Origin: Nissolia schottii
Lineage: Eukaryota > Streptophyta > Magnoliopsida > Fabales > Fabaceae
Length of the DNA stretch: 64,000 bases
Assembly: GCA_003254905.1 (NCBI GenBank)
Contig: QANU01028836.1
Location: 500,777-564,776 of the forward strand
Direction: 5' to 3'
The translations under genes were made by a program, and so were the position numbers. The notes under the pieces were generated by a model. It did no database searches, was not told where the DNA came from, and worked only from the letters and a program-made list of their open reading frames with translations. Every line of letters starts with the position of its first letter. The stretch's first letter is position 1. This document shows positions 38,365-51,098 of the stretch, piece after piece.

Positions 38365-39165
38365 CTTGGGTATTCGTGATGCTCGCACTTCTAACTTGGC
38401 ATTGCTAGGGAAACTTTTCTGGAGCATTACTCAAGATGATAAATCAAATGTGGGCTCAAGTCCTCGAGCCTAAATATTTGTTGCAAGGTGATTTTATGGA
38501 AGGGCTCCTTTATTTCGAGGAGCTTGTGTAGGAGGTTGGTGGTGCGTCTTGCTCATTTTTATGTCGTTAGGTCCCTTTGTCCATATTACATATACTAAGT
38601 TGAGAATTTCAGATATTTGGGATGGCCACTCAAAGAACACTTAACTTCTTTATTCAATGAGCCTGCCTAAGTGATTTCTTGTCTAAGCACTGATTTTGGG
38701 TTTTCAGGGGCGTACTCTCCAGCGGCAAGTTAGTTATAGTTGGCTCCTCCATGCATAAAAAGGTAAATTGGAACGTCAATATGCAATGGGCCTGGCTTTG
38801 GAAGCTTCAAATCCCTTAGAAAGTCAAAGCTTCTCTTGTGGTTGTTGCTCTATATATGATGTCATTCCTACCAACCTCTTTCGAATGTGTCACAACTTGA
38901 GTGATTCAGTCAATTGTGTTCAAATGCGCTGCATGCCTTCGCAACATAGTGAGGCAGCAGTGCTTTGTGACATAAAGGAGCTAGCTTGTTCATAGGAATT
39001 GAGTGATGATGCATTTTGCTGCTATTCCAAGGGCAACAAATAGGTGTGCAGACACCATGGCCAGGCGCCAAGCAGAGGAGCACTGCGAGCTTAGATTGTG
39101 GAGTGCTCATTGGCAAGTTTTAGTGTTGGCTATTCACCAGGATGCCACTACCACGACTTACTTTA
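38365..39165 (+). mobile_element. LINE (non-LTR retrotransposon) ORF2 3' remnant
   Basis: Several frames together show the C-terminal part of a plant LINE ORF2. RDARTSNLALLGKLFWSITQ and NQMWAQVLEPKYLLQ are the end of the reverse transcriptase region, and SYSWLLHA and WNVNMQWAWLWKLQIP belong to the zf-RVT domain. IPRATNRCADTMARRQAE is the end of the RNase H domain. At least three frameshifts and several stops separate them, so the copy is dead. The 5' part is missing. Confidence 0.8.
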
Positions 39166-39489
39166 TGTCTATTTTTTGTTTATTTGCTTGCTATTTACCC
39201 CAAAAAAAACACTTTAAAAAAAATTTGAGGCTCGATTTTTATTAAGAAGATGAATCAAAATTTAGGACTTGCTCTAAGAATTATGTGTGTAAGCATACAT
39301 CTAAGGATTAGACTTGCTTAGTAGTGATGTGAATTTATGAGGGTTGATAAACTTTTTAACCCTCTAAAAGTTGGTCTTAAAAAGACATATCAGTATTTAA
39401 TAAATAAATAAAAAAGTAGCTATAAATAAGTAAAAATTATAAGAACAATGTTTGATAACTATATTTTAAAGTTGTTCTTTATATGTAAA

Positions 39490-40115
39490 ATTACTGTGGA
39501 CGAAGGGATCAAGTTTTTTAACCACCAAGTTAGGTAAAACAAATTTTCCAAAAACCAACTTGGACAACCTCCTTATTTCCACCCCTTTTTTTTTCTTCTC
39601 CTCCACCACCACCACTTGACTCCATAACCATCACAACCATTCCACTACCACTATTACACTCCCATAACCACTGCACTTTGCTAAATCAAACCAACAAAAT
39701 AGAAGCTAAAATAACAAAACCCATAAGAAAATCGTAAAATTTTAAGACTGTGGGGGTGGGGGGGGAAGGAGGAAGAAGAAGCTTCTTTGACTATTAGGGG
39801 TTAGTTGAGGTTGGTTGTTGGAGGTTTGATGATGGTGGCATTGTGTGGTAGTATGGGGAGGGCGTGTGTGGTGGCGGTGGGGATGTCTATGGAAATGGTG
39901 GGGGTGGGGGTGGGGTGGTAGAGGTTGGGATGGATATGGTGGAAGTGGTAGCAGTGGGACCAGTTGATGGTGGGTGGGTTGTACGGTGGAGGAGAAAGAA
40001 GAAATGAGTGAAGATAAGGAGGTTGTACAAGTTGGTCCTTAAAAAATTTTGATTTGTCTAACTTGTCTTTTGAAAAAATTTGTTTCACCTAACTTGGTCC
40101 CTTTGTCTAATGCGA
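39490..40115. mobile_element. Inverted-repeat element, about 0.6 kb
   Basis: The left arm (39495-39580) holds CACCAAGTTAGGTAAAACAAA and ACCAACTTGGACAACCTCCT. The right arm (40015-40110) holds inverted copies of both, ending GGTCCCTTTGTC. The core is strand-asymmetric: C-rich to 39670, then G-rich (GGGGGTGGGGG near 39750 and 39900). The family is unknown; no clear target duplication. Confidence 0.6.
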
Positions 40116-41640
40116 TGTCATTTTGGTTGTATTAAAAAAGACATCGTTTTGAGTTTCATCACCCTCTATTACAGTTGTTTTGGACGGAGGGACTAATATG
40201 GCCAACGTCCTCATTTTATAAGAACTATTGTATGATTAAAAGAATTTTAGGAACCAAAGTAAATACCAAAGACATTTCCAAAGAATATGCTAAGTATTAA
40301 CTCAAATTTTAATTTCTTCCAAAGTCATTACTCCTAATAAGCATAAAAATATTTATTGCTTTTTTTTTTCGTATCCTTTGCCTCATTAATCACCTTACCA
40401 AAAAAAAAACCTTACAAAAAAAAGGCGTTAATCTGTTTATTTATGGGATAAAATAAAAAGACATTAATCTTAATATCATGATTAACGTTTAAATGTTAAA
40501 TATCTCAACTTAATCTTAATTTATCATGATTATACCATATTTTATATTTTCAATCACTTATATAGTTATATTTATGTATAACTTTTTAAAATAGTAATTA
40601 TTGGAATTAATTATTTTTAAAAATACACTAATAATATGAAAATCCAAAAAAAAATCCAAATTAATTTTTCTTTGAAATTAATAGCTAAATCTTAGTAATT
40701 ACAATTTCATCGATTCGATTGAATTTGAAAATGCTTTGTATGACATGAAAATTTTCTTACCATATTTGTTGTTCCCACTAGAGCCCGCGTGGTTGAAAGC
40801 AGCAGTATCTTTGAAACAAGAAAAGAAGGGGGAAACGCATCTAATCTTAGTTTACGCCACCAAACACCCCAAAAGACAAAAAACACAATAGAAACAAACA
40901 GAGAAAGAGGGAATCCAAGATACAAAAATCCAAACTGACAGTTTGACTAAATATCATTTTTTTAAATAAACTTATTGGTTATTCACTCTGTAACTAAGAT
41001 TTAATGAAAATACCAGTACTTCGTTATATTTAAAGGGAAAACAATGAATAATTTAAATTATTAGAACATTTTGCTTGATTTTAAATACTATGATATTAAT
41101 ATCTTTAAATTTTATGTAATACTAAAATAATTTCTTTAAAAAATATTACATAAATAAATAATTTCAATTGTACTTTTTATATGACTAAAGTTATGTGTGA
41201 TATTTTATCTTTAAATTTTTTTGTTATTTATATTATGTATAAATCTCACTTTTTAAATTAATGATAAAAAATTATACATAATCTTGTCATATAAAAATTT
41301 TAATTGGAATGATCTATTCCAAAATACTACCCCTAATCATCATGCATAAGAATATAATACAATACTTTATTGTCAATTTTGGAGGAATCAACAACTTGAA
41401 AACAAAATATTATTTTATATGTTATTACAAATATTTTTAGTATAATTTTTTAGTATTTATAGAATAAGTTTATTTAATAAAAATAGAATAAAAAAATGAT
41501 TAATATGATCTAAATTTAAAAGTTAATCTCAAACTCTTTAAGACTAAAAAAAAGACATTTCTTCTAAAAGTTTTGAATACATCATTTTGCAACAAACAAT
41601 AATGGTCTCCACACTCAAGTAACAGAGACTTCGCGAGTGT
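40116..41640. other. Intergenic region upstream of the cyclin gene
   Basis: AT-rich, with no gene recognised. The last few hundred bases would include distal cyclin promoter sequence; no E2F (TTTCCCGC) or MSA-type element was noticed by eye. Confidence 0.4.
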
Positions 41641-41657
41641 TAAATAATGCAAAAAGA

Positions 41658-41693
<36 letters not shown>
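41658..41693. repeat. (AAT)n microsatellite
   Basis: About eleven AAT units, about 400 bp upstream of the cyclin start. Long frames through it encode poly-Ile or poly-Asn and are not genes. Confidence 0.95.
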
Positions 41694-41695
<2 letters not shown>

Positions 41696-41913
41696 TGCAA
41701 AAAAAAGTTCCCTTCCCTCCTCCCTTCACTCCCTCCGTTGTAAAGCAAAAAAGGAAACGAAAACCCCCCCACCCCAGATCACCGCGAGCGGGAACACCTT
41801 CAACCCCCAAAAATTTTGAAACCACGCGCTTCCTCCTTCAAAAAACACTCCAAAATTCCAAAACACTCTTTTCTTCTTCATTTCTTAAACCCCCTTCAAC
41901 CCCCTCTCTCACC

Positions 41914-42160
41914 AAAACCTCTCTATTCTACCCATTCACCACACTTTCCCTTCCCCCACTCGCATGGCCCAGCGAGAGAACCCCACGCGCCCCCAGCGCG
42001 AGGCCAAAAAGAGAGCCGCAGCTGCACTCTCCGAACNAAAACCTCCCTATTCTATCCATTCACCACACTTTCCCTTCCCCCACTCGCATGGCCCAGCGAG
42101 AGAACCCCACGCGCCCCCAGCGCGAGGCCAAAAAGAGAGCCGCAGCTGCACTCTCCGAAC
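41914..42160. repeat. 123-bp duplication flanking a single N, over the cyclin start
   Basis: The bases at 41914-42036 recur at 42038-42160 with two mismatches, separated by the N at 42037. Each copy carries the cyclin 5' UTR end, the start codon and the first 24 codons. The layout matches a contig join with unmerged overlap. Confidence 0.88.
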
Positions 42161-45027
42161 TCAGCGCCGGCGCGTCCAAGAAGAAGCGCGTCGTCTTGGG
42201 CGAGCTCACTAACCTCTCCAACAGCAACAACAACGACACCGTTTCCCCGTCATTTCCGCAACCGGCCAAGCCGGTTCCCGGTTGCAACAAGAAAGAGGAG
42301 AAACCCAGGGCCAAGAAGAGAGCCGTCGGGAAAAAACCGAAGCCTCCGGCGGCGGTGACTACTCCGCCGGAAAATGATGGCGCCGCCGGGTCCGTAGACG
42401 CCGTTGTTGACCCCCAATTGTGTGCCCCTTACGTTTCTGATATCTACGAGTATCTTCGTCAAATGGAGGTGATTGCAAAATTTCAATTAGGGTTTTTACT
42501 TTACCGTTTGGACCAAAATTTGCACCAATTATGTTATGTCAAATTATCAATTTCATTGGTTCATTCTCAAATTAAGTATGGACATGTTCGTGTAACTTAG
42601 AAATTGCAAGTGTGTACAATATTTGCATTATTTCACCCTTAGAATTAGATGCAGTCGTTTTTACCAATTTCTTTAATTCTCAAATTAAGTATTGATATAC
42701 TGCCATTTTTTTTCTAGAGTAACTTTAAAATTGAAAATGTGAACATTATTTGCATTATTTCACCCTTAGAAATTAGATGGAGTCATTATTCCACCCTGGT
42801 CATAACACTGGTAATGGGTGCAATGTCTGCTTGGTACAGTTCTGATTTTCAAAAGTTGTCATTAGTTATTAGTTCTAGTTTTGGAAAAAAAAAAAAATAC
42901 CTTGTGTGCTCTATAGTAATGGAAAAGTTCTTATGATTTGTTCATATGAGAGCACTTTAGAATTTTTCATGGTTTTGACCTTGTGATAAGTGTTACATTT
43001 AATGTGCATGCAACAAATGGGAAGGTGCCTAAGTCCCGAAATTTCGGAGAAATGGAGAACTGTTGTAATGCTTGTGGTTTTTGTGAAGATTGTTCTGTTT
43101 GGCTAATTCGGTGGTTTTATTCAGGTGGATCCGAGCAAGAGGCCGTTAGCTGATTATGTGCAGAAAGTGCAGAGGGACGTGAATGCAAACATGAGGGGTG
43201 TTCTTGTGGATTGGTTGGTCGAGGTTGCAGAGGAATACAAGCTTGTTTCTGACACCCTTTACTTCTCTGTCTCGTACATTGATAGGTTCCTGTCTTTGAA
43301 TGTCTTGTCCAGACAGAAGCTGCAGTTGCTTGGCGTTTCCGCCATGCTCATTGCTTCGTGAGTGTTTTTACTCTCTAGATGCTATTCAAGTTCATGGATT
43401 CATTGATGTGTGTTTTGTTTTGGTTCTTTGATCTTTGATTGAGTTTGATTTTGGTGTTAGAAAATATGAGGAGATAAAGCCACCTGAAGTGGAAGATTTT
43501 TGTTACATTACAGACAACACATACACCAAGGATCAGGTGATTATTGTGTTTCAATTTTGTGTTTCTGTATTTATCCTTATGTTTTGCTTGGGTTTGACCT
43601 TCATTAATTGTGTGTTTATGTTTGGCTCATTTTATACTAAAAATAGTTTATAATTTGAAAGAGTTTGTCGTGAAAAAGTGTTCTAAATTTGGATAACTGT
43701 TGTTCGTTCTGAAGGTTGTGGAGATGGAAGCTGATATATTGAAGTCTTTGAAGTTTGAATTGGGTGGTCCCACAGTAAAGACATTTCTAAGGCATGTGCG
43801 CATGTGCACATGTGCTTAATTGATTATTTCCTTGTTGTAATCTTTTCTAGTTATGTTTTTTTTTATTGGTGTGTACTGTTGGCTCACTGTGCATATATTT
43901 CCTATTGTGTTTGCAGAAGATTCTATAAAGTTGCTCAAGAGAGTAATGATGTACGTTCACTCTTGTTTCAACCTCTCTGTTGCTTAATCTCTAAAAGCTC
44001 GTTAATAAATGTCATTTACTTTATATTAGTGAAATTGGCCCAAAAAAAATATTCCCAGTTGCTGAATAAATGATCTCTCTGTGTCTATTATGGGGAGTTC
44101 ATAATTTGATCAATATTCTTGTACCCTTTTGCAGACTTCTGACTTGCAATTTGAGTTCCTCAGCTTCTACCTTGCTGAGCTCAGTTTGTTGGACTATAAT
44201 TGTATAAAGTTCTTGCCTTCTTTGGTGGCAGCATCGGTTGTATTTCTGGCAAGATTTATGTTAAGGCCAAAGAGACATCCTTGGGTAATGTTTGCTTTCT
44301 TATGAAATGTAGAATCAATATTCAATGTTGGAGACAATTAACTAAATTACATGGGTTTTTGTCTACAGAATTTTGCACTCCATCAACTTACCAGGTATGA
44401 ACCTGCTGATTTGAAAGAATGTGTTCTAAACATACATGACTTGTATCTCAGTAGGAAAGGAGGCAATTTGCAAGCTGTGAGAGAGAAATACAAACAACAT
44501 AAGGTAATATTCTTAGGGCCCATTTGGATTGACTTAAAAAAAAAAAAAAACTTTTTTACTCATTCTTTTAGTATAGTTTTTTTTAAGAGTTTTATTTTGC
44601 ATTTTTTATGTATTTTTACTAAAAGCCACTCTTATTTTCACTTCTTTTTTTTTTTTAAGAATTGAAGTATTGCAAACTTAAAGAAAAAGTGGTATTTTAA
44701 CTTGTTTTCTAGAAGTACCTTCTTTAAAGTTGTAATTAAACACTTAAGAAAGTACTTTTTTTCAAGTCAAACCAAACCGGCCCTTAGTCATGTTTTATTT
44801 CCCTCTACCGTTTATTATTTGATTGAATGTAATCTATTCTGCCTTTTAGTAAAAAAGAGAAAAACAATTTTGAATCATTAATTCCATTCTACTTATCATG
44901 TTGGAGGAAGCTATACTGATTTCAGTTGCGTTGTTTGTTTTGGTAACAGTTCAAATGCGTGGCCACAACACCTTCGCCTCCTGAGATACCTCTTTCCTAT
45001 TTTGAGTTTAGAGTAACAGGTCCTTAG
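42088..45027 (+). CDS. CYCA3: A3-type cyclin, eight exons
   Basis: The CDS encodes a 387-residue A-type cyclin of the plant CYCA3 group, a regulatory subunit of cyclin-dependent kinases, mainly at G1/S. Exons: 42088-42468, 43125-43357, 43461-43536, 43715-43791, 43917-43950, 44135-44284, 44369-44503, 44950-45027; all frames join cleanly. A destruction box RVVLGELTN (residues 34-42) lies in a basic N-terminus, marking it for APC/C-driven proteolysis. The first cyclin fold holds [18 protein letters not shown] (from residue 150), YIDRFLS and [11 protein letters not shown]; the second holds [14 protein letters not shown] and LTRYEP. Intron 4 uses a GC donor (43792-43793); the others are GT-AG. The Met at 42088 is preferred to the duplicate at 41964, whose copy runs into the N. 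A Tourist MITE sits in intron 7. Confidence 0.94.
44516..44783. mobile_element. Tourist-like (PIF/Harbinger) MITE in cyclin intron 7
   Basis: The 268-bp element has inverted ends GGGCCCATTTGGATTGACTT and GGGCCGGTTTGGTTTGACTT (reverse complement of the right end), and is flanked by TTA at 44513-44515 and 44784-44786. The TTA duplication and GGGCC ends are the PIF/Harbinger hallmark. Confidence 0.9.
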
Positions 45028-46700
45028 GAAATTGTGACTTGCTTTTTTCTTGCAAAGACTTTGGTTTCAACTGTTAGCAGAGGCATTGGAACGGGTTTCC
45101 TAACACCCTTAGATGAGAGTTTCATTTGCATTTGGTTGATGCTCATTGAAGTGCTTGCCACGAAATGCTGTGCCTTTCATCTATCAATGCTGGCCCCACT
45201 GACTTTATATCTGAACTTGTGTATGATGCGAGATAACTAGTTGAGAATTAGGTTTTGTTTTTCAAAGTTTTCTTAGAAGAGTTCATGGAAGGAGTTTAGG
45301 TCTGTTATGTATGTATAGGGAAGTTCTATAGGGTTTGCATCTTTGTTCAAATCTATGATATCCAACCTCTGATGATTAGAAATCAATTTTTCAGCAATAT
45401 ATTTGCTGTGGACTTTGTATGTGTTCTTAAAAATGTCAATGATATAATATTGCTGATCATTTTTGCATTCATTACTTTTATTTATTTATTTTTATCATTT
45501 GTACATGGCATATTTCATGCTTTGTTCTAGATCCTTATATAGACATTCTAAAGCTTAGAGAAGGCTTATGTTAAGCAGTGCTTAATTAATGTAAAAATTG
45601 TCTAATCTTGATGAAATGGATAATTTCTACGTAGCCTATGCTTAGATGTTAAGCAATCTGTCTTTCCTTACATTTGATCATCAGAATTGATGTATGGTTA
45701 GAGAAGAGGTATTGCCTATCCCTTATAAATCTGAGGCATGTTTTGTTATTTTTAATGGCCGATCTCATTAATTGCACGACTAATGGAAATTGCATTGCAG
45801 CAATTGATTAGATTGCACCACTAGGAGTAACAAAATGTGCTTAAAAAATGTTGCACTGCAGCAACTAAATGGCTTGGATCTCATCATATTTTGGGCCTTG
45901 TTTTGGTAGGGTAACCTTTACTGGACTTACTGGTTCAAAATATAGAGCATTGGGCCCAAATGAAACATTCTCACCCCTAAGTCAACATAAAGCAATGATT
46001 AATGTGTCCCATATGTGTGAGACTTCATGGGAAAAATGAAAGGGACGTGGAGTAAAGTAGAAGGGTATGGATCCAACAAGAAAATAGGACTCAAGCATTT
46101 TCAATAGAACAAAGGGAGTAATTGACCAAAAAATGGGAATACGAACCATGTTTTATTAGGAGGAAACAGAAGGAGCTTTGTTTGAAGTGCGTTTTCTTTT
46201 TCTTCTTTTGCTACCACATTTTCATTATGCACTTAAGCACACTAAGGAAAAAAAAAACACTTATGATCGTGTAGGTCATGTGTGACATTGATTATGTTGG
46301 AGTGTTTGAGTAGTTTTTGTACAATGGATAAGGTGGTATTAGTGTTGATTGTAAATGTCTATTCTTTTTAAGGTTTGTGTTACAAAAGGTGATTATAATT
46401 GATAATTTTGTTAGCAAGTCAAAATGAAAATTGGTACAAGGAGTTAGGCTTCGGCCAATGATAATATTGAAGAGGAAAAAAGCACATAATTATGACCCAC
46501 GCAAAATTATAGATTTAGAATATTCTCCCCATTCTTCAATGTTTCTTTCCCACTGCCAAGACTCACCTTAAAAGAAACATCTTCAAATGTCCTAGGAAAG
46601 TTTGAAGGGTGCTTAGCAATAGTAGTAACTTTTGGTAAAACACAGCAATTATTGCAACCTACATGTAAGAACTTCTTTACATAGTAATGCTAAACTGATA
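45028..46700. other. Cyclin 3' UTR and intergenic region
   Basis: The first 400 bases or so are probably the cyclin 3' UTR. No other gene was recognised up to the Stowaway element. Confidence 0.45.
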
Positions 46701-46994
46701 CTCCCTCCGTCACAAAGTATAACTTTGCAGTCGTTTTGGCTAAATGCATTAGTATTAAGAAATTTAAAATTAAGAGTCGTTTAAAGAGTAATTTTATTAA
46801 ATTATTTTTATTTAAGTATTTTATGATAAAGAGAAAGATGAAAAATATTAAAAAGTTACTATTTTCAAGACTTCAATAAATTAAGGGTATGCTTGAAAAT
46901 TTAACAATAAATTTTACCTAAGAATGTGAGAATGACAATAATTTGGAATAAATTATTTTGGCTAAAGTGAAAAAATAATTTGGGACAAAAGGAG
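46701..46994. mobile_element. Stowaway MITE
   Basis: The left end CTCCCTCCGTCACAAAGTAT and right end TTTGGGACAAAAGGAG are the Stowaway terminal repeats, flanked by TA on both sides (46699-46700, 46995-46996). Its length of 294 bp is typical. Confidence 0.9.
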
Positions 46995-47106
46995 TAGCTA
47001 TTTGAAAGAACTTTAAGACAATTACATTAACAAATGTGTGAGGTTCATTGTAGGCTCCATCATAATAGATTTCACAATGTGGTTGTCCAAAATAATTGTC
47101 ACCGTA

Positions 47107-47125
47107 TTACTACTACTACTACTAC

Positions 47126-47173
<48 letters not shown>
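47107..47173. repeat. (TAC)n(TAT)n trinucleotide microsatellite
   Basis: About seven TAC/ACT units run into about fifteen TTA units. The open frame through it (poly-Leu) is an artefact of the repeat. Confidence 0.95.
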
Positions 47174-47174
<1 letters not shown>

Positions 47175-47561
47175 TAACTTCTTTAAATGTCAAGAAGCCC
47201 TTAAGAAGGTACACACATAAAATGCAATATAAATCCAACACATGAATTGGAGCAAACCATTAAATTAGAGTCAAATCACCTCATATGATTGATGAATTTC
47301 TATATTCTTATAAAGCACCTAATACAGGTTATAATCTGCTCTTAACACTTATAATGCATGAAATTTTCAACTAACCTTATGTTTGACCTTTTGAAAATGA
47401 TTCATCTCAATTAAATTTTTTGTCAAATAAAATTATGTGTGATTTTTATTATTAATTTTTTTTGTTATTTATATAATGTATATGAATCCCAACTTATCAA
47501 TTAATGATAAAACATTAAATATAACTTCACTTTAGACGAAATCCAATTAAAAAAGTCGAAA

Positions 47562-48803
47562 ATGCACCATGTACACCCCTAAACTGTACACCCGTACATA
47601 CACCACTCTTTTATACAGTTTTATACGCAATTAATAATGATTATACGTATAACGTATAATTATACACAACGCATGCGTCCAATCCTGAACTCGTTCTCAT
47701 CATCGTTTTCACTTAACGTCGTCAACCTCTCATCCTTGTTCTGTTATGATTGTCATCGTCATCCTCTGTCATTCTCTCATCCTCTCATCCTCCTATCATC
47801 TTTATCCCTTCTTTGATTATCATCATCATCATCCTTTCTTTGATTATCCTCTCATCATCATCATTCAATTTTCTATTATGTTTATCATTATTATCATCGT
47901 TTTCATGATATTTTTTCTTTGATTTCCATGGAGAGTTTTGTTCTTTGACGTCTATGTGAAATTCTAGTGTACTGAAGCTTTATACGTTCTAATGCTCATT
48001 CATCACTAACATGCATATGACAGAAAATTGAATGTGCAAACTTTAAATGGACATAAGTGCAAACATTAAACGGGTGTATGAGCAAACATTATCTGCATGT
48101 CACAGGTTTGGTTTTTGTTAAGAAAGAGGATGTGCATTTTGATACATTCTCAACCTTTCAACAATTAATGCATAAATATTATAAACATTTTGACACAATT
48201 TTTTTACATATTGTCATGAATAAACATTATATGGTGTGATATAAGCATTATGTGTTTGTCACAAATGCATAAAAATGCAGAATTTGATGTATTGTAGAAG
48301 TGTGCAAATATTAAATGGGCATAAGTGCAAATATTAAATGGGCGTATGTGCAAACATTAAGCACTTGTTTACAACATTGTTAACTATGCTTTGATGTTTG
48401 TTTCTTTTCCTTCTTCCTGTCAATTATAATCTGATTTTTTTGTTTTTTTCCCGAACTTTTCTCTTTCTTATTTAAAAGATGATAACAAGCACATCCCTTC
48501 TTTTGATCTTGGTTTCTTTTTTCTTTTAATCACTCATCTCTCTAACAAATCCTAGATAGACAAGAGTGAAGAGAGATCGACGAGATTTGATGAGAGTGAA
48601 GAGAGATCGAAGAGAGGGACCATCGTTTCCTGTGTTTTTGGATCAGAAGTGAAGAGAGATAGAAGAGAGAGGTTACGCGTGTGTTGGACACGCAAGTAAG
48701 TGAGAGTGGGAGAGAGAGATTAGCGGGAGGTTATATTGTGAGTCCACTGTATATTAATACGGGTGTATGTATAGTGTATGGATTTAGGGTGTACATATAG
48801 CAT
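47562..48803. mobile_element. Candidate TIR element with internal 23-bp repeats
   Basis: The left ATGCACCATGTACACCC and the reverse complement of the right end, ATGCTATATGTACACCC, match at 14 of 17 positions. A second shared block, ACATACACC, follows. The left part has TCATCATCC-type runs; the right part is GA-rich. No 8- or 9-bp target duplication could be seen, and there is no transposase frame. Confidence 0.5.
48032..48370 (+). repeat. Degenerate 23-bp minisatellite (GTGCAAAYATTAAATGGGC unit)
   Basis: Three units start near 48032, 48055 and 48078, and three more near 48302, 48325 and 48348, each 23 bp apart. Weaker copies containing AAACATTAT/AGCATTATGTG lie between. The period equals that of the array at 9798-9978 although the unit differs. 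Confidence 0.8.
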
Positions 48804-50638
48804 AATTATAAAAAAATTTGTTATGATTTGTTTCATTTGCCGACCGAATTCCACAAGTGCATAAACTCATACATTAAATTTTATAAATTTCAATAAAATT
48901 TCACTGATGCAAAATGATTATATGTATCAACATCTTTGTGTAACATGATCATGTAAACAGAAAATATGAAATAATGTTCCACACACATGTTACGACAGAG
49001 TGACGCGAAAGCAAAAGAGAGAATGGCAGGCTTGCCCGCTTAGTAGCTATGGTTCCTGTGAATTTATATAATTAAGAATAATCTTTGTACTACTCTTGTG
49101 GGAACATATTTAATAAGTTAAAATATAAAATTATTTAATTATTTTTATTCATCCGTTTAAGTTTTTATATGATGTCAAAATTTTTATGACTAAGAGGTTT
49201 AGATTTTGATCATCATCGACTTTTATCTATAAGTTAAAAGAATTCTTACGTAAAAGAAACACAATATATAAAATCATTGAATTATATTTACCTATTGAAT
49301 TAAACTAAGATGAGTTGTTCTTGATAAAAAAGGGCACTCTAATTTTTTTTTCCGAGTAATTACTCTGAAATATTCCTTAATACTCCTCCAAATTCTTTTT
49401 TAAGTCTTTAACTTTTCACAATCAATACTAAACAAACACCTAAAGATGTCTCATAAAAATGGTCATATAATTAATACAAATAGGAGTAATATTACTCAAT
49501 TAAGAAACATGAGAAGCATTGCTTTAGGCAAACATCACCTGTCACGGAACCACACGGGAAACTCAAAGTGTCAATCACGGGTTCTAATGTTTTGATATAA
49601 ATAATATTTCAATAAAACATACATCTTATTAAATTCTCATTCAATAGAGGATAACTTATGGATCAACATCATAAATGATTAATACAAATAACAGAACTTT
49701 TTAATACCACAATCAAACCAAGTTTAGTCATATGAACTCATTTATTGTGGTACGATATTATGTCGGCTGGCCCACACTTCATCTATAATTAGACAAAATA
49801 TTGATGAAATTATAAAATTCTATCCAACAATAAATATAATATAAGTTGATGTAATATCCATGATAAATAAATACATGTATATACCATTTCTCCAATCAAG
49901 CCACTTATTCAAGGCATTTTGTGAAGACCCCATTAGTGTTTTTGATTAGTCTCGCGCATGACATGACTACTCAAAAACGTCTACTTTAAGCAAAGATTGG
50001 CACACGTTATACATTGTATATTTCAATACTTTATATATATATATATATATATAGTACTAGCAATAAACAATCAATACTTTAAAAAGTTTTCTGCAACATA
50101 GGAGTGATGCATTTGCATGCCCAAATGCCATGCAAGAGAGAAACATGAAAAATTAAAAAAGTTCTTGGAAGAATGAAAGGGCAATTATTGATGATGGCTG
50201 AGCTTGGACATGGACATGCTTGTCTATAAGACTTGGTTGATTTAAGTGCTATGAATTATTTTATTCTTTTTAAATAAGGTTGTAAGACCAAGTTCTATAA
50301 AATTAATACTATGAAATTAGCTACTGATTGGAGAACTTTATTCTTATAGTGAGATAATCAATTTGAACTAGGTTATGCATTCGATTCTTCTTTAGAGTAA
50401 AAAATTGATTAAAAGAATTAATTTTTTATAAGACCAAAAAAATTGAAAATAAATTAAGCTTTTTAAATTTGGATAAAAGGTTAAAGATAGATTTTTGAAA
50501 TTTTGATTATTTTTAAAATTTGTCCAAATATATAATAAGTGATTATTTTAATCAAATAAATAGAAAAAAAGTGCATTTTATTTAAAATTTAGTAAAATTT
50601 AAGTACCGGGTAATCAAGATAAAAAGACAAAAACAAAA
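48804..50638. other. AT-rich intergenic region
   Basis: No gene recognised. A TA microsatellite lies at about 50032-50053. Confidence 0.5.
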
Positions 50639-51098
50639 GGGTTAATTAAGTTTTTAGTCCCTGTAAAATTTCAAAGTTTCTTTTTAGTCCCGACTGGGGT
50701 TAACGACGATGACGTGGCCGTTAATAGCGTTGACGTGGTCGTACCATGTGGCACGCCACGTTAGCGATATTAACCCAGCCAGACAGAGGAACTAAAAACA
50801 AATTTTGAAATTTTACAGGAACTAAAAACAAACTTTGAAATTTTACAGGGGCTAAAAACTAAATTTTATTTAAATAATTTTTTGGGTTAATTATGTTTTT
50901 AGTCCCTGTAAAATTAGAAAATTTGATTTTAGTCCCTGCATAAAAGTTTTAGTCCCTGTAAAATTGTAAAATTAGGTTTTAGTCCCTGGGGTGGGGTGAG
51001 GGTTGACTGGGCTGACGTGGTGCTGACGCGGCGTGCCACGTGGCATAACCCAAAATCCAACCCAGACCCATGACCCGAACCCAATTCTGATCCGACCT

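Noticed and set aside
38768-39245. Independent small genes in open frames of 75-80 codons
   Set aside because: The frames are pieces of a frameshifted LINE ORF2.
41964-42036. Upstream cyclin ATG as the start codon
   Set aside because: It belongs to the duplicate copy before the N and does not join the rest of exon 1 except through an unknown base.
41647-42600. A 317-codon open frame spanning the cyclin start
   Set aside because: It begins in an AAT microsatellite (poly-Ile), runs through the single N and the duplicated 123 bp, and reads through the exon 1 donor into intron. The real cyclin exon 1 is inside it.
47038-47220. Small Leu-rich membrane protein
   Set aside because: The hydrophobic run is the translated TTA microsatellite.
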